Below, piece after piece: positions 35,211 to 42,244 of a stretch of DNA of 64,000 bases. The stretch spans positions 9,507 through 73,506 of the forward strand of contig RWJK01001200.1 in assembly GCA_004335835.1 (NCBI GenBank), in the 5' to 3' direction. The notes beneath the pieces were generated by a model. It was not told the DNA's origin. It did not search any database and was given only the letters and a program-made list of their open reading frames with translations. The stretch comes from Scenedesmus sp. ARA3 (taxonomy: Eukaryota > Chlorophyta > Chlorophyceae > Sphaeropleales > Scenedesmaceae). Numbering within the stretch: the stretch's first letter is position 1; each line of letters opens with the position of its first letter. The translations under genes and the position numbers were made by a program.

Positions 35211-37756
35211 TGCGGCTGCCTGGCCTCGCTGCTGCTGCTGGAGCCATGCCAGCGACAGGCAGCAAGCAGGACTGGCAGGCCTTCATTGCGGGGCTGCCTG
35301 ATGCTGATGCTCCGGAGCTGTTTGGGCTGCCTGCAAACATTGAGCGGGCACTGGCGACAGCGAGCAGCAGGCAGCTGCTGGCAGCGCTGCGGCAGATGGG
35401 CGTGGCACAAGTGAGGTGGTCCGCAGATGTGTATGAGTGTGCTAGAGGTTGTGCGCAGCTGCTGCAGAGGGCTGACATCTGTGACAGATGGAGGTGGCTG
35501 CGGCAGACAGCCTACAGTGGCATCGCTCCGCTAGACAGGCCATAAATTGCTTGGTTCGCCAACAAATGAAGTTGCTACTTTGCCTGTGCCGTCAAGTACC
35601 ACCTTGTCTAGGTATAGGTATAGGTATCCATTGCCGCATATCCGCGCCGCGCACAACGCTGTGCTGTGCTGCACTCAACTGCAGGGCATTGCCGGCCGCT
35701 TTGACCGCGCAGCATGGGCAGCCCTCCTGCAGCCGTTAGTCAAGCTCTGGGAGCAGCTGCTAGCCCTCGCCCCAGCACCACTGCGCCAAGCTATCAGCAG
35801 CAGCAACAGCAGTGCAGCCAGTGCAGCAGCAGCAGCAGGCGGCAGCAGCAGCAGCCAGCTGGGTCCTGTGGATTCATTTGTGGGGCTGGAGAGGGCCTTT
35901 GGAGTGGCGCTGCTGCAGGTTGTAGCGCAGACGATGGCAGGCGTGAGGGCGGTGCTTGCTGGAGAGGCGCCCACAGCAGCCGTGCAGGTGAGCACTGTGG
36001 ACACACGTGTCAATGCACAGCTGCAGTGTTCATCCATTGGAGCATTGTGCATATCAAATATGTTGCCACGGACTGGTACCATTCAGTCACAGATCCTGCA
36101 AGGCTGAACAGCGCACAGGTGTGCAGCAGCTAGCCAGCCTGCTCCGGTGTGTGCTTGGACGCTAGGCAGTTCAATCAGCTTTATTTCGAGCTTGACATGT
36201 GTGATGATTGGCTCGCTGTCGTGCCCTGCTGCCGTGGTATGCAGGCTGCTGCCTCTGCGCTGCTGCAAGGCCAAGTCTGCGCAGACTGGGATTCCCACTG
36301 GGAAGGCCCCGGTACCCCTGCCGACTACATGCGGGCAGCAATGCGCCGCGCAGCAGCACTGGAATCCCTCCACAACCTCAGCCAGCAGCCAGGCGGCTTA
36401 CTGGCACATGCAGGAGCATCGCCAGACTCCCCACTAGACCTTGGGCAGCTGTTCAGGCCGAGTGCGTTCCTCAGTGCACTGGGGCAGCAGGCAGCACGCA
36501 ATGCAGGGCTGCCGCTGGGGGTGCTAAGGCTGGCCAGCAGCTGGCAGGGAGGGAGGCTGCCGCAGCGCTGCCCGCTGGCGGTGACTGTTGGCGGGCTGCT
36601 GCTGCAGGGCGCGCTGTTTGATGGGCACAGCCTCAGCCCAGCATGGAAGGTGGGCGGACTGTGTGTTGCTGCGCAGTTTCAGCATGCAGCAGTTGCTGCA
36701 TTATCTGCCATATGTTTGCTGTATTGGGCGTGCTAAAGTTTGGCCAGCTGCTGGCAGGGAGGTAGATTGTTGCAGCGCTGCCCGCTGGCGCTGGCTGTGG
36801 CCGGACTGCTGCTGCAGGGGGCGTTGTTTGATGGCCACAGCCTCAGCCCAGCATGGAAGGTGGGCGGTGTGCAGATTATTGCGTGTTGGGCTGCAGGCCT
36901 GCATAGAAGGTAGGATGGTGTGGATTGCCGCTGTTGTGTGTACTACTGTGCAAAAGCAAAGCTATGTGTGTTTTTTCGGGTGTGGGTGCTAAGAGTGGCC
37001 CTTTGCTGGCAGACAGGGAGGCTGCCGCAGCGCTGCCCGCTGGCGGTGACTGTTGGGGGGCTGCTGCTGCAGGGCGCGTTGTTTGATGGGCACAGCCTCA
37101 GCCCAGCATGGAAGGTGGGTGGTGTGGCGGGTCTGTTGCATGTGGTGTGATGCAGCTGTTGTGTGCTGGGTGCCTGCAGCCTGGGAACAGCATGTGGGCG
37201 GGCTGCTGCTGCAGGGGGCGCTGTTTGACGGGCACAGCCTGAGCCCAGCATGGAAGGTGGGTGAACACAGGTTGCCTGTGTTGCTGATGCATGTGTTGCG
37301 CCCAGGGCTACCTTCAGCTGACGTGTCGCGTCACATGCAAGCTGGGCAACTGAGCGTATCCCCCTGGCTTTGGCATCTGGCACGTGTGCTGGTCTGTGCG
37401 CCATTGGTGCTAAAGCTGATGCCTGTTTAATATATACTGCTGCTTGTTGGGCAGCAGCTTGCACACAAGATGTGCCGTGGCAGATAATCTCTGCTCAAGC
37501 TGAAGTTTGCGCTTCCTGCTGTTTGTTTTGCTGCTGCTTGCAGGATTCACCACTTACCAGCACAGCACCGGTCTTCACTCTGGCCTGGCTGCCTCCAGAT
37601 GCCCCTCCGCCACACCTCCAGGCTGTGCCAGTGCCCCTGTTCTTCAACAGTGAGGGGCGAAGCAGGGTCGTGGCAGAGCTGCAGCTGCCAGTGGCGAGCG
37701 CAGCAGAGCAACAGCAGTGGACGCTGGCAGGCGTTGGGCTGATGCTGCCAGATTAG
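61..37756 (+). CDS. DHC1b: Cytoplasmic dynein-2 heavy chain (IFT retrograde motor), 5' end outside window
   Basis: ATP-driven minus-end motor that returns intraflagellar transport trains from the flagellar tip to the base. I joined 67 exons by hand (first 61-139, last 37544-37756, stop TAG 37754-37756). All phases agree and give about 3,786 codons. The order is tail, linker, AAA1 to AAA4, stalk with microtubule-binding tip, AAA5, AAA6 and C-terminal domain. Dynein-2 rather than dynein-1 or axonemal dynein is indicated by the AAA1 stretch [19 protein letters not shown], the AAA3 loop VGPEGCGKS, the degenerate AAA4 loop [18 protein letters not shown] in AAA6 and FGLPANI in the C-terminal part. 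Family members have about 4,300 residues, so roughly 550 N-terminal residues precede the window. The largest exon is 31937-32541. One intron starts with GC (after 15749). About 35 of 66 introns hold decaying copies of adjacent exon edges. Confidence 0.95.
183..240 (+). repeat. Upstream partial copy of dynein exon 331-423
   Basis: CACTGGGACATCCAGCTGTA and following bases match the start of the exon at 331-423 (CACTGGGACTTCCAGCTGTA). The copy lacks the exon end. Confidence 0.75.
681..783 (+). repeat. Dispersed intronic element, copy 1
   Basis: About 103 bp, preceded by an ATT microsatellite (655-675). It is nearly identical to 13052-13155, with ACCATCTTAGATGGT forming a short hairpin, and sits in a dynein intron. 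Confidence 0.85.
1297..1978 (+). repeat. Three tandem copies of a dynein exon end with donor site
   Basis: Copy 1 (1297-1495) is the end of exon 1241-1495. Copies at 1557-1739 and 1801-1978 repeat it with its AAC/T GAG|GTGAG donor. Spliced in after the exon, either extra copy would run into TGA within seven codons, so they are not additional exons. Confidence 0.9.
3912..4500 (+). repeat. Four copies of a dynein exon start with acceptor site
   Basis: CAG|GAGTGTGAGGC at 3912-3993 and 4037-4115, a poorer copy at 4155-4240, and the intact exon at 4342-4500. The upstream copies stop short of the exon end. Confidence 0.88.
5625..5775 (+). repeat. Two 81-bp copies across a 5' splice junction
   Basis: The end of exon 5455-5647, its donor and about 50 intron bases are duplicated almost perfectly. 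In addition, the start of this exon has an upstream copy at 5250-5325. Confidence 0.9.
6488..7388 (+). repeat. Array of six copies of a linker exon start, 152-bp period in part
   Basis: Copies begin near 6488, 6621, 6773, 6925, 7099 and 7206, each after an AG acceptor. The units at 6773 and 6925 are identical over about 100 bp, and the intron segments 6722-6772 and 6874-6924 are identical. Only the last copy (exon 7206-7388) extends to the full FGRGALP exon. Confidence 0.93.
7535..8286 (+). repeat. Array of about five copies of a linker exon start, ~117-bp period
   Basis: CAG|GCTGCCGGCAAGGTGG at about 7801, 7919 and 8036, with a more diverged copy at 7535 and traces near 7680. The intact exon is 8153-8286. 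Confidence 0.92.
8468..8869 (+). repeat. Three ~147-bp tandem copies of exon 8764-8869 with AT-rich intron segment
   Basis: Units begin near 8468, 8615 and 8762. Each has an exon start (GGTTTTACTTCCTGG in the better copies). The first two also carry the AT-rich stretch TAGTTATATAACATAC, unusual for this GC-rich gene. Confidence 0.92.
8837..9147 (+). repeat. Three ~133-bp copies of the end of exon 8764-8869 with donor
   Basis: CACCTCAAGAAGCTCTTTGC through ACAGG|GTGAGGCAGCTG recurs at 8837, 8977 and 9105, together with a TGC/TTG tract. The copies lie downstream of the intact exon. Confidence 0.92.
10440..10775 (+). repeat. Two copies of the end of exon 10297-10579, ~189-bp period
   Basis: GATGTGGTGGAGGGGCTGCT to GCTGCACAG|GTACGG is repeated at 10628-10775 with an in-frame TAG and TGA, so the second copy is decayed. 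Confidence 0.9.
11943..12110 (+). repeat. 40-bp minisatellite spanning the Walker B exon donor
   Basis: Four full units start at 11943, 11983, 12023 and 12063, with a partial unit at 12103. Each unit contains CAGGCCATTCAG|GTGAGGG, the end of exon 11799-11957 plus its 5' splice site. Confidence 0.97.
12111..12260 (+). repeat. Degenerate AT-rich repeat tract after the minisatellite
   Basis: Permuted copies of ATGATATATGTTG and GTACAGGCACCTGGGGATGC (12103 and 12185) look like an older, rearranged part of the 40-bp array. Confidence 0.7.
13052..13155 (+). repeat. Dispersed intronic element, copy 2
   Basis: About 104 bp, nearly identical to 681-783, from AGAGAGGATAGTTACATGTG to GGAGAGTGAGCACCGTA. 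Sits in the intron after exon 12803-13010. Confidence 0.88.
13428..13610 (+). repeat. Upstream copy of most of exon 13659-13898
   Basis: AAGAGCCAGCAGGGGTCTGC through GGGGACTGCTGGGAGACATT is repeated with about 10 percent differences. The copy stops before the exon end. Confidence 0.9.
14230..14278 (+). repeat. Second copy of the AAA2 Walker A coding segment with donor
   Basis: GGGGCCCTCCGGCAGCGGCA and CTCTGGCAG|GTACGG repeat the end of exon 14057-14152. No acceptor is obvious in front of it. Confidence 0.9.
14525..14605 (+). repeat. Upstream copy of the start of exon 14647-14796
   Basis: An acceptor ACAG| followed by about 60 bp matching the start of the intact exon, through CTCAACCCCAAGGCCATGCC. 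Confidence 0.9.
16240..16562 (+). repeat. Three ~125-bp copies of the end of exon 16121-16309
   Basis: GGCCTGGCCTACACAATGGG to GCTGCTTAG|GTGAGG recurs near 16375 and 16500 with substitutions. The copies lie downstream of the exon. Confidence 0.9.
17176..17236 (-). repeat. Dispersed intronic element, diverged minus-strand copy
   Basis: Shares CTGTTGTGGCTCATAC, GGTGGTGCCAGCACCCA and TATCCTCTCT with the reverse complement of the elements at 681 and 13052. Confidence 0.6.
17425..17932 (+). repeat. Four copies of the AAA3 Walker A exon start with CTG-tract acceptors
   Basis: Copies start near 17430, 17540, 17663 and 17798, the first three preceded by CTG tracts of 5-10 units. Encoded loops are [24 protein letters not shown] and GPEGCGKS. 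Only the last exon continues to the donor at 17932. Confidence 0.95.
18950..19322 (+). repeat. Three copies of the end of exon 18872-19012
   Basis: GTGATGGGCTACCCTGA to ATGCTGCAGCAG|GTG recurs at 19078-19138 and 19260-19322, downstream of the exon. The middle copy lost part of ATGCTG. Confidence 0.9.
19857..20600 (+). repeat. Six ~128-bp copies of the start of exon 20510-20652
   Basis: CAG|GTATGACCTGACCCAGG and relatives at 19859, 19986, 20115, 20249, 20377 and 20510. The first five share the exon start, GGCCACCTTTGGCGGCTGCC, and an intron segment with CGTAACATAACGTAACAT. Only the sixth continues into the full exon. Confidence 0.95.
21090..21190 (+). repeat. Downstream copy of the end of exon 20846-21036
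   Basis: AGCAGGCTCAGCCTGGATGA to CTGGTGCCACAG|GT repeats the last ~100 bp of the exon. Confidence 0.88.
22520..22967 (+). repeat. Three copies of the start of exon 22843-22967
   Basis: AG|GTGTGCTGGAGCTGCT and following bases at 22522 and 22682 precede the intact exon. Period about 160 bp. Confidence 0.9.
23745..23887. other. Assembly gap, 143 N
   Basis: The gap lies in a dynein intron. Its right flank (23888-23945) is a copy of the end of exon 23366-23563 with its donor, so the gap probably hides further tandem copies. Confidence 0.9.
24640..25023 (+). repeat. Three ~125-bp copies of the start of exon 24898-25023
   Basis: GGCTGAGGCAGCCGGC and GACGAGCTGAGCAAGCAGGC-like sequence at 24650, 24775 and 24898. 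Confidence 0.9.
25985..26377 (+). repeat. Copies of the start of exon 26223-26377
   Basis: CAG|GTGCGCAGCCTGCGCATG at 26083-26172 and a fragment (GTGCTGGAGGGTGTGCTGCT) at 25999 precede the intact exon. A CTG/TTG tract (26181-26220) makes the acceptor. Confidence 0.88.
26335..26552 (+). repeat. Three copies of the end of exon 26223-26377
   Basis: CGCAGCGTGAAAGAAG to GACGCGCACAG recurs at 26448-26492 and 26511-26552. Only the last of the extra copies keeps the donor GTGGGT. Confidence 0.88.
26676..26914 (+). repeat. Two copies of the start of exon 26811-26914
   Basis: CTGCAG|GATCCTGGCCACC followed by about 60 nearly identical bases at 26678 and 26811. Period about 133 bp. Confidence 0.92.
27091..27180 (+). 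repeat. (CTG)30 microsatellite
   Basis: Ninety uninterrupted bases of CTG, the longest in the window, 9 bp before the acceptor of dynein exon 27190-27350. Confidence 0.98.
28470..28600 (+). repeat. Upstream copy of the start of exon 28744-28891
   Basis: CCCAG|CTTCAGCCTGGGCTCC to GGCAGGGCC matches 28735-28803, together with the preceding CTG-rich tract. Confidence 0.88.
28744..30665 (+). other. AAA5 module
   Basis: Exons 28744-28891, 29115-29228, 29767-29853, 30101-30248 and 30524-30665. Landmarks are [62 protein letters not shown] and [23 protein letters not shown]5 lacks a nucleotide-binding loop in dyneins, and none is visible here. Copies of exon edges lie at 28470-28600, 29310-29465 and 30815-30905. 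Confidence 0.88.
30815..30905 (+). repeat. Downstream copy of the end of exon 30524-30665
   Basis: GCGCTGCTTGCTTCAGAGGC to GCCACCAGCAA|GTGGG repeats the last ~90 bp of the exon with its donor. Confidence 0.9.
30989..31056 (-). repeat. Dispersed intronic element, minus-strand copy
   Basis: Reverse complement of the core of the elements at 681 and 13052 (TTACATGTGGGTCCTGGCAC and ACAGGTTGAG). About 68 bp. Confidence 0.82.
33725..34028 (+). repeat. Two ~200-bp-spaced copies of the end of exon 33658-33827
   Basis: CATGGGCTGCCAGAGGCTAG to CTGAAG|GTGGGTGGG is repeated at 33925-34028 with only a few differences. A third, worn trace lies near 34120-34160. Confidence 0.93.
36530..37258 (+). repeat. 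Four copies of the end of exon 36245-36649
   Basis: CTGCCGCAGCGCTGCCCGCT to CAGCATGGAAG|GTGGG recurs at 36755-36860, 37016-37116 and (shorter) 37195-37259, all downstream of the intact exon. Confidence 0.94.
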
Positions 37757-37882
37757 GCTGTCCGCAAAGGGACAGCAGGGGTTGGGTCTGTAGGAGCTGT
37801 GATGTTGCTGCCATGCACTATTGCAGTGTCACGGCAACTGTTTACCTACATCTGGCTACACTTCCGCGGACGCGACTTGTCC

Positions 37883-37887
37883 TGTAA
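37883..37887 (+). terminator. TGTAA poly(A) signal of the dynein gene
   Basis: TGTAA occurs 127 bp after the dynein stop codon. TGTAA is the usual cleavage and polyadenylation signal in volvocine and related green algae. It is the first one after the stop. Confidence 0.55.
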
Positions 37888-39264
37888 ATTGTCGCCACAA
37901 GCATTCATACGGCCCCTGTCACTGACAAAAGGCGGTGGGCGGGAAAGCAGGGCCTTGCTTAGGGTTCAGGCGTTCTTCTGCCGTTTTATTCTCGTGTATG
38001 GCCCCGTGCATCATTTCTGACTCCCTACAGCGGAATTGTTCAGGCTCTTCTGTGGTGTCACTTGCACCGGGGGCACTGACCAGTGCTGCTGCGCAGCAGC
38101 CGCATGCATGCGGCTGCCTGCCAGGCTGCACTTGTGCGCAACATGGGGCATGGGGGAGTTGCCATGCCGTGGAACGAGCCCTTGCATACTTTGACCCTCA
38201 TGTAGAAATCGACGTGCAGTTGTACTGATCAGTCAGTCATGACTGCAACAATTAGGCAGTCAGCATCTCAGTGATAATGTGTTACACCTTCGACAGCTGT
38301 GGTTGCAACCTTGTGGAAAAAGATGCTGGGCACGCCAGCTGCAGGGTACAATACAGTACATGCACAAACATCGGGGCAATGCTACTGCAGCAGCGGCCCA
38401 TCATGCAATGAGTTGCACACTGTAGTTAACGTTTTTTGCATGGCCTAAGATAGGGGGCCGACCACTGGCCTGTGCCGCACAGGGCCTAGGCGGCCTAGGC
38501 ATGTGCACGTGCAAAGGCATGCGCAGCAACTACAGGCTGTGCTTGGGCTTCCACGACATGCATGCATGCATCACATGCATCCTCCACCAGCACAACAATG
38601 ACAGCACAACAGCATAAGGGGCAGGCTTGAGTTATAAAGGGAGAGAGAGTGGTGTTGTGCTACACAGCACCAACCAAACCACCATCGCCAGAACAGTGCA
38701 ACTCTGCAACCGCAGGCAGCAGCTGGGAGCATGTTCATCATCGTGATGATGCGAATGATTCGCATGTGTCGCCAGGCAGTGCTGCAAGCTCATCTGCACC
38801 ACCAAGTTGCATGCTGCAGCAGTGGCGCCGCTACGCTCCGGCACCACCTGGCTCACTGCACTGTAAAGGCGAGGTCAACTCCACATGGGACAGCGGTGAT
38901 CAACGCCGGGGACGTGGTGCGAAAGGGCCTGCAGCATGCGCAATGTACCAATGTGCGGTGTGCACTGCAGACAACCCTGCACTAGCCCCGGGGCCGCAAA
39001 ATGACAAAGAACCATCTGCCGCGTGTTGCAAAAGAGATAACATCATGCAGCAAGTTATTTCCCTCAAAAAATTGCCACCACAGCGTGCACATCCGCAAAC
39101 GGCCTACAGCTTGCAGCACCTGCTGTCAAGCCTCATATAATTGCCTGATGTGTGTGGATGTTGCCGCTGCACCCTGCGGCAGTTGTCAGCCTTGGGCTGC
39201 ACCAGGCTGCTGCCAGGCTGCCAGGCTGCCAGGGCCTGCACAGAGAAGCTGCACCCTGCAATCC
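37888..39264. other. Intergenic region without a supported gene
   Basis: The region lies between the 3' ends of the dynein gene and the minus-strand pseudogene. It has a plus-strand open frame (about 38649-39140), but its composition looks random and no domain or splice pattern supports it. Short self-complementary patches occur near 38455-38475 (CCTAGG repeats) and 38555-38580 (GCATGCATGC). I see nothing else that can be named. Confidence 0.5.
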
Positions 39265-39696
39265 TGAAACTGCTGCTGCTATGTACTGCATGCCCAACAG
39301 GCACTTGCTGAACTGCTTGTGCAGGCCCTGCCAGCCCTTGCTTGTAGGCAGACGCACAACCCTAGCACCAGTCATGACTGTTGCTTGAACGCTAGCAAAG
39401 CTGCCATGCACCATCCAAAGATCACAACGCTCGTCATAACGAATGCCATGCGCCTAGGCACTGCCTCGTATAGTCTCAAATATGCAGTCTGCTGTCCGCT
39501 CCCATGCGCTGCTGTCGCTGCGAGGTAGCTTCCAGTGCATGCCGCTGTACTCCAGCAGCACGTGCTGTGACATGGGCGTGGCTGCGATGCTGCTGACGCA
39601 GATGTCACACACAACTCTGATGTTGCAGACACTGGCCTTGCAGTCTTGCTTGAACTGCTGTGCAGCTGCACTGACAACTGCCTGTGCCAGGTCCAT
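39265..39696 (-). pseudogene. Broken paralogue of the 40994-41464 gene
   Basis: Read on the minus strand, this segment starts MDLAQAVVSAAAQQFK, identical over 16 residues to the ORF at 40994-41464, and shares ATPMSQHVLL and WKLPR. The frame then hits a stop at about 39454. Similarity resumes in another frame as GWQGLHKQFSKCLLGMQYIA, matching GWESLREQFSAFVMGMRYMV at the end of the intact copy. At least one frameshift and one stop therefore separate the two halves, unless an unrecognised intron bridges them. The product is unknown. The open frame extends upstream of the shared Met to about 40158, and its last residues before that Met still resemble the region upstream of the intact copy. Confidence 0.65.
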
Positions 39697-39699
39697 GGG

Positions 39700-40993
39700 C
39701 GCTGTGCACATGTAAGGCTGAAAGATTAGAGGCAATCGTACAAAGACGCTGTTATGTGGCTCGACTTCTCTGAAGGCGCATGAACAATGCTTGGGACCCT
39801 TGGGACCCTTGTACCGGGATAAGAATCGGCGATCGATCGCGGGGTAATAACATGCGTCCAATGTTTCACGATCGACGGGCGTTGAAATAGCCAGATACCA
39901 AAGCAGACTCGAACGCGCTGGAAGAAGCATATGAAGATGCATCGTTAGACAACTACCACAACCCGCTGACTGTGCGTCCTGGTCCTGTCGGCGCTTGCTG
40001 CAAGCTATGGAGATGTCATTTTCGTCAGCCAGGTTACAATTTTGCACGACATCACAGCAGTTCAAATTAAGCATTCCGTAGAACAGGTTGCATACAGTTA
40101 CCCGCTTCAGCCTGTACACAGCCCTCGTGCATACATCCAGACCCATCCTCAATATCACAACTGGGTGAAAGCGTGGTGGTACACTGTGGTACTACTTCCA
40201 CAGTTGTGGGCAGCCCCTGCGCATCTGCAAATGCTGTTGCAATTCAGCTACATGATACTGTGCACTTATTCAACAATGCTGCTGCAGCAACGATCTACCA
40301 TAAAGGGGAGTGCACACCTCAGCTTGTAAAGACGTCCATGCAATTGGGTCATGTGCTGACCGCAAATACATGTATAGGCACCAGCCACAGGAACAGGCGT
40401 ACATAGTTCTGCTTGCGCTGCTGCCCCATCCATGGATGACTGCATGCGCATGCATGCACCAGCATAATTTGGACAACAGTGTCGTGTAAAAAGCGTCAAC
40501 AACAATACAATCACAGAGCTGGGTTGCCTTAACTACACAAATCTAACCAGTCTAAGAGTCACAACGTTGTGAAAGGTGCAACCATGTGCAACTGCTGGAC
40601 TTTTGCGCAACAATGCACGGCAAGCAGTACAACAAGGCCTGCAGCGTAGATGTGTGCTGCTGCATAGGTAAGCATGTGGGTTGCACTTGCTCTGGAGTAG
40701 TCCGACTGCTGCCTGACTGGTGCCATCCGCTGCGCATCTGCGGCATGCAACATGTGCCATGTAACCAAGCCCAACATCGCAGGAAAAACCTTGCAGGCCT
40801 CTCCAACAGTTGCCAGCGTGGTGTGCGCAGCAAGACACAGCTTGCAGTGTGCTTCAACTATCAAATACCAGGTCCCATGCTGCCTGCCGAGCGGTGTTGC
40901 TGCTGAGGCGCAGCGCTGCGGCTGTCTGCTTCGGGCAGCAGCAAGTTGGTAGGGCTGTGCATGCAGAAACAAGCTGCGGCCGAAACACAGCGC
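39700..40993. other. Spacer between the two paralogous units
   Basis: Minus-strand open frames at 39697-40158 and 40559-40972 could be 5' or 3' extensions of the flanking paralogues, but neither has recognisable similarity or clear exon borders. No RNA gene or repeat array is visible. Confidence 0.4.
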
Positions 40994-41464
40994 TCACACA
41001 GCTGCCACCATGTACCGCATGCCCATCACAAATGCGCTGAACTGCTCCCGCAGGCTCTCCCAGCCATAAGGCCTACAAGAAAACAGAACCTCGTCGCCGA
41101 CAGCAACTGTCGCAGTCACAACAGCGCCCAGGGTGTCGGCAAACACCCAGATCCCGGCCTCAGAGCAATAGTCGATGGCAGAAACCTCAGGGCCGTTGGT
41201 GACAGCCCTGTAGATGAAGTCTATGGTCTGCTGCCACGCGCCGCTGTCGTTGCGGGGCAGCTTCCAGGCCATGCTTTTGTACTGCAGCAGCACGTGCTGC
41301 GACATAGGCGTAGCTGTGATGGGGCATGGGCTGTCGAAGTCGACCAAGTCGCGGTCGCTTTCACGTTTAGGATCAATGGTGATCTTGAACTTGCAAACAC
41401 CGGCCATGCATTCTTTCTTGAACTGCTGTGCAGCAGCACTGACAACTGCCTGTGCCAGGTCCAT
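40994..41464 (-). CDS. Hypothetical protein, about 156 aa, unrecognised family
   Basis: A single uninterrupted minus-strand frame runs from ATG 41464 to a stop at 40994-40996, with no decoy copies inside it, unlike every other gene in the window. It begins MDLAQAVVSAAAQQFKKE, has a charged middle, and ends GMRYMVAAV. No signal peptide or membrane segment is evident. I do not recognise the family. The related damaged unit 1.3 kb away (39265-39696) shows the sequence was duplicated, and keeps the same residues at both ends, which argues that the frame is really coding. Similarity between the two units continues about 25 codons upstream of this Met (VEPQQNVSVL versus VEPHNSVFVR), so an upstream exon is possible and the true start is uncertain. 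Confidence 0.55.
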   Translation of the reverse strand: MDLAQAVVSAAAQQFKKECMAGVCKFKITIDPKRESDRDLVDFDSPCPITATPMSQHVLLQYKSMAWKLPRNDSGAWQQTIDFIYRAVTNGPEVSAIDYCSEAGIWVFADTLGAVVTATVAVGDEVLFSCRPYGWESLREQFSAFVMGMRYMVAAV

Positions 41465-42244
41465 GTGCGCTTTTAACAGATTAGATCGTAGATCTAGAAC
41501 CCAAGACAGTACGGAAACGTTTTGCTGAGGCTCAACTTGGCCAATTGATCACGTGCTGCTGGCACGAGGATATCAACCGGCGACACTGCTGCCTTGGACC
41601 TTCGTCCAATGTTGTGCGATTGTCGGAACGTTGACGGTTGTTAATTGAGGCTTGAAAACGAGCTTGGTGCAACGTGCTTGAATTCAATTCAAGCTATCAA
41701 CATTGCATCAGGCTTATTGTAGCCGCTTGCCTCGTACTCGTGAGGCTTCTTGGAGTCCCCCGCCACTTGGCAGGTCACCGGGCACGTGATCAAGCTCAAC
41801 CTGAACTCCAGGGTTCAAAAGCCTCAGGTCGTCCGTGATGCAGCGGCGAAAACGGAAGAGTTTGCCAAAGGACGTGTTCACCGGTTAAAACGTATTTATA
41901 CGGCTCTGGGATCATGACAGCTTCTAACGTTTACCACAGAGCAGGCTGCCTTCGCAGCAGCAGCAACACAAACCCAGTACACCGACATCTCACAGCTGTA
42001 GTTCGACCGGTGATAGATGATGACCAGTACACAGCCATCATGTTCATCACCATGTCCCATCTACCCTTGACCGCAAAGACACGACTGAGTCCTTGGTGTC
42101 TGAGGCATCCGCTCAACCAGCCCATACGTGCCTGGCCGCCATCCTCTTGTAACAACACTGCCTGTCACGACATACCTCCACCGACACACATAACACGGCC
42201 CTCCTCAGCGTCATACCGCAGCAACATCGCCACTCGCCAGAGCC
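41465..42244. other. Intergenic region upstream of the small gene and downstream of Nup88
   Basis: Contains the likely promoter of the minus-strand small gene and the 3' flank of the Nup88 gene. No TGTAA was found on the minus strand just after the Nup88 stop. No other gene signal is visible. Confidence 0.4.

Larger units (their letters stand above)
31163..37756 (+). other. AAA6 and C-terminal domain
   Basis: Exons 31163-31297, 31607-31691, 31937-32541, 32655-32943, 33240-33327, 33658-33827, 34248-34481, 34713-34880, 35066-35410, 35685-35987, 36245-36649 and 37544-37756. Landmarks are [101 protein letters not shown] and [13 protein letters not shown]. Several poly-Ser and poly-Ala inserts (near 32010-32036, 32219-32300 and 35120-35210) come from CAG/GCA runs and interrupt conserved blocks, so they probably form surface loops. 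The start of exon 32655 is the least certain. Confidence 0.87.

Noticed and set aside
38649..39140. 163-codon plus-strand frame
   Set aside because: No domain, no paralogue, random-looking composition, and no supporting signals.
40559..40972. 137-codon minus-strand frame
   Set aside because: Lies just after the stop of the small gene and has no recognisable similarity; more likely 3' UTR.
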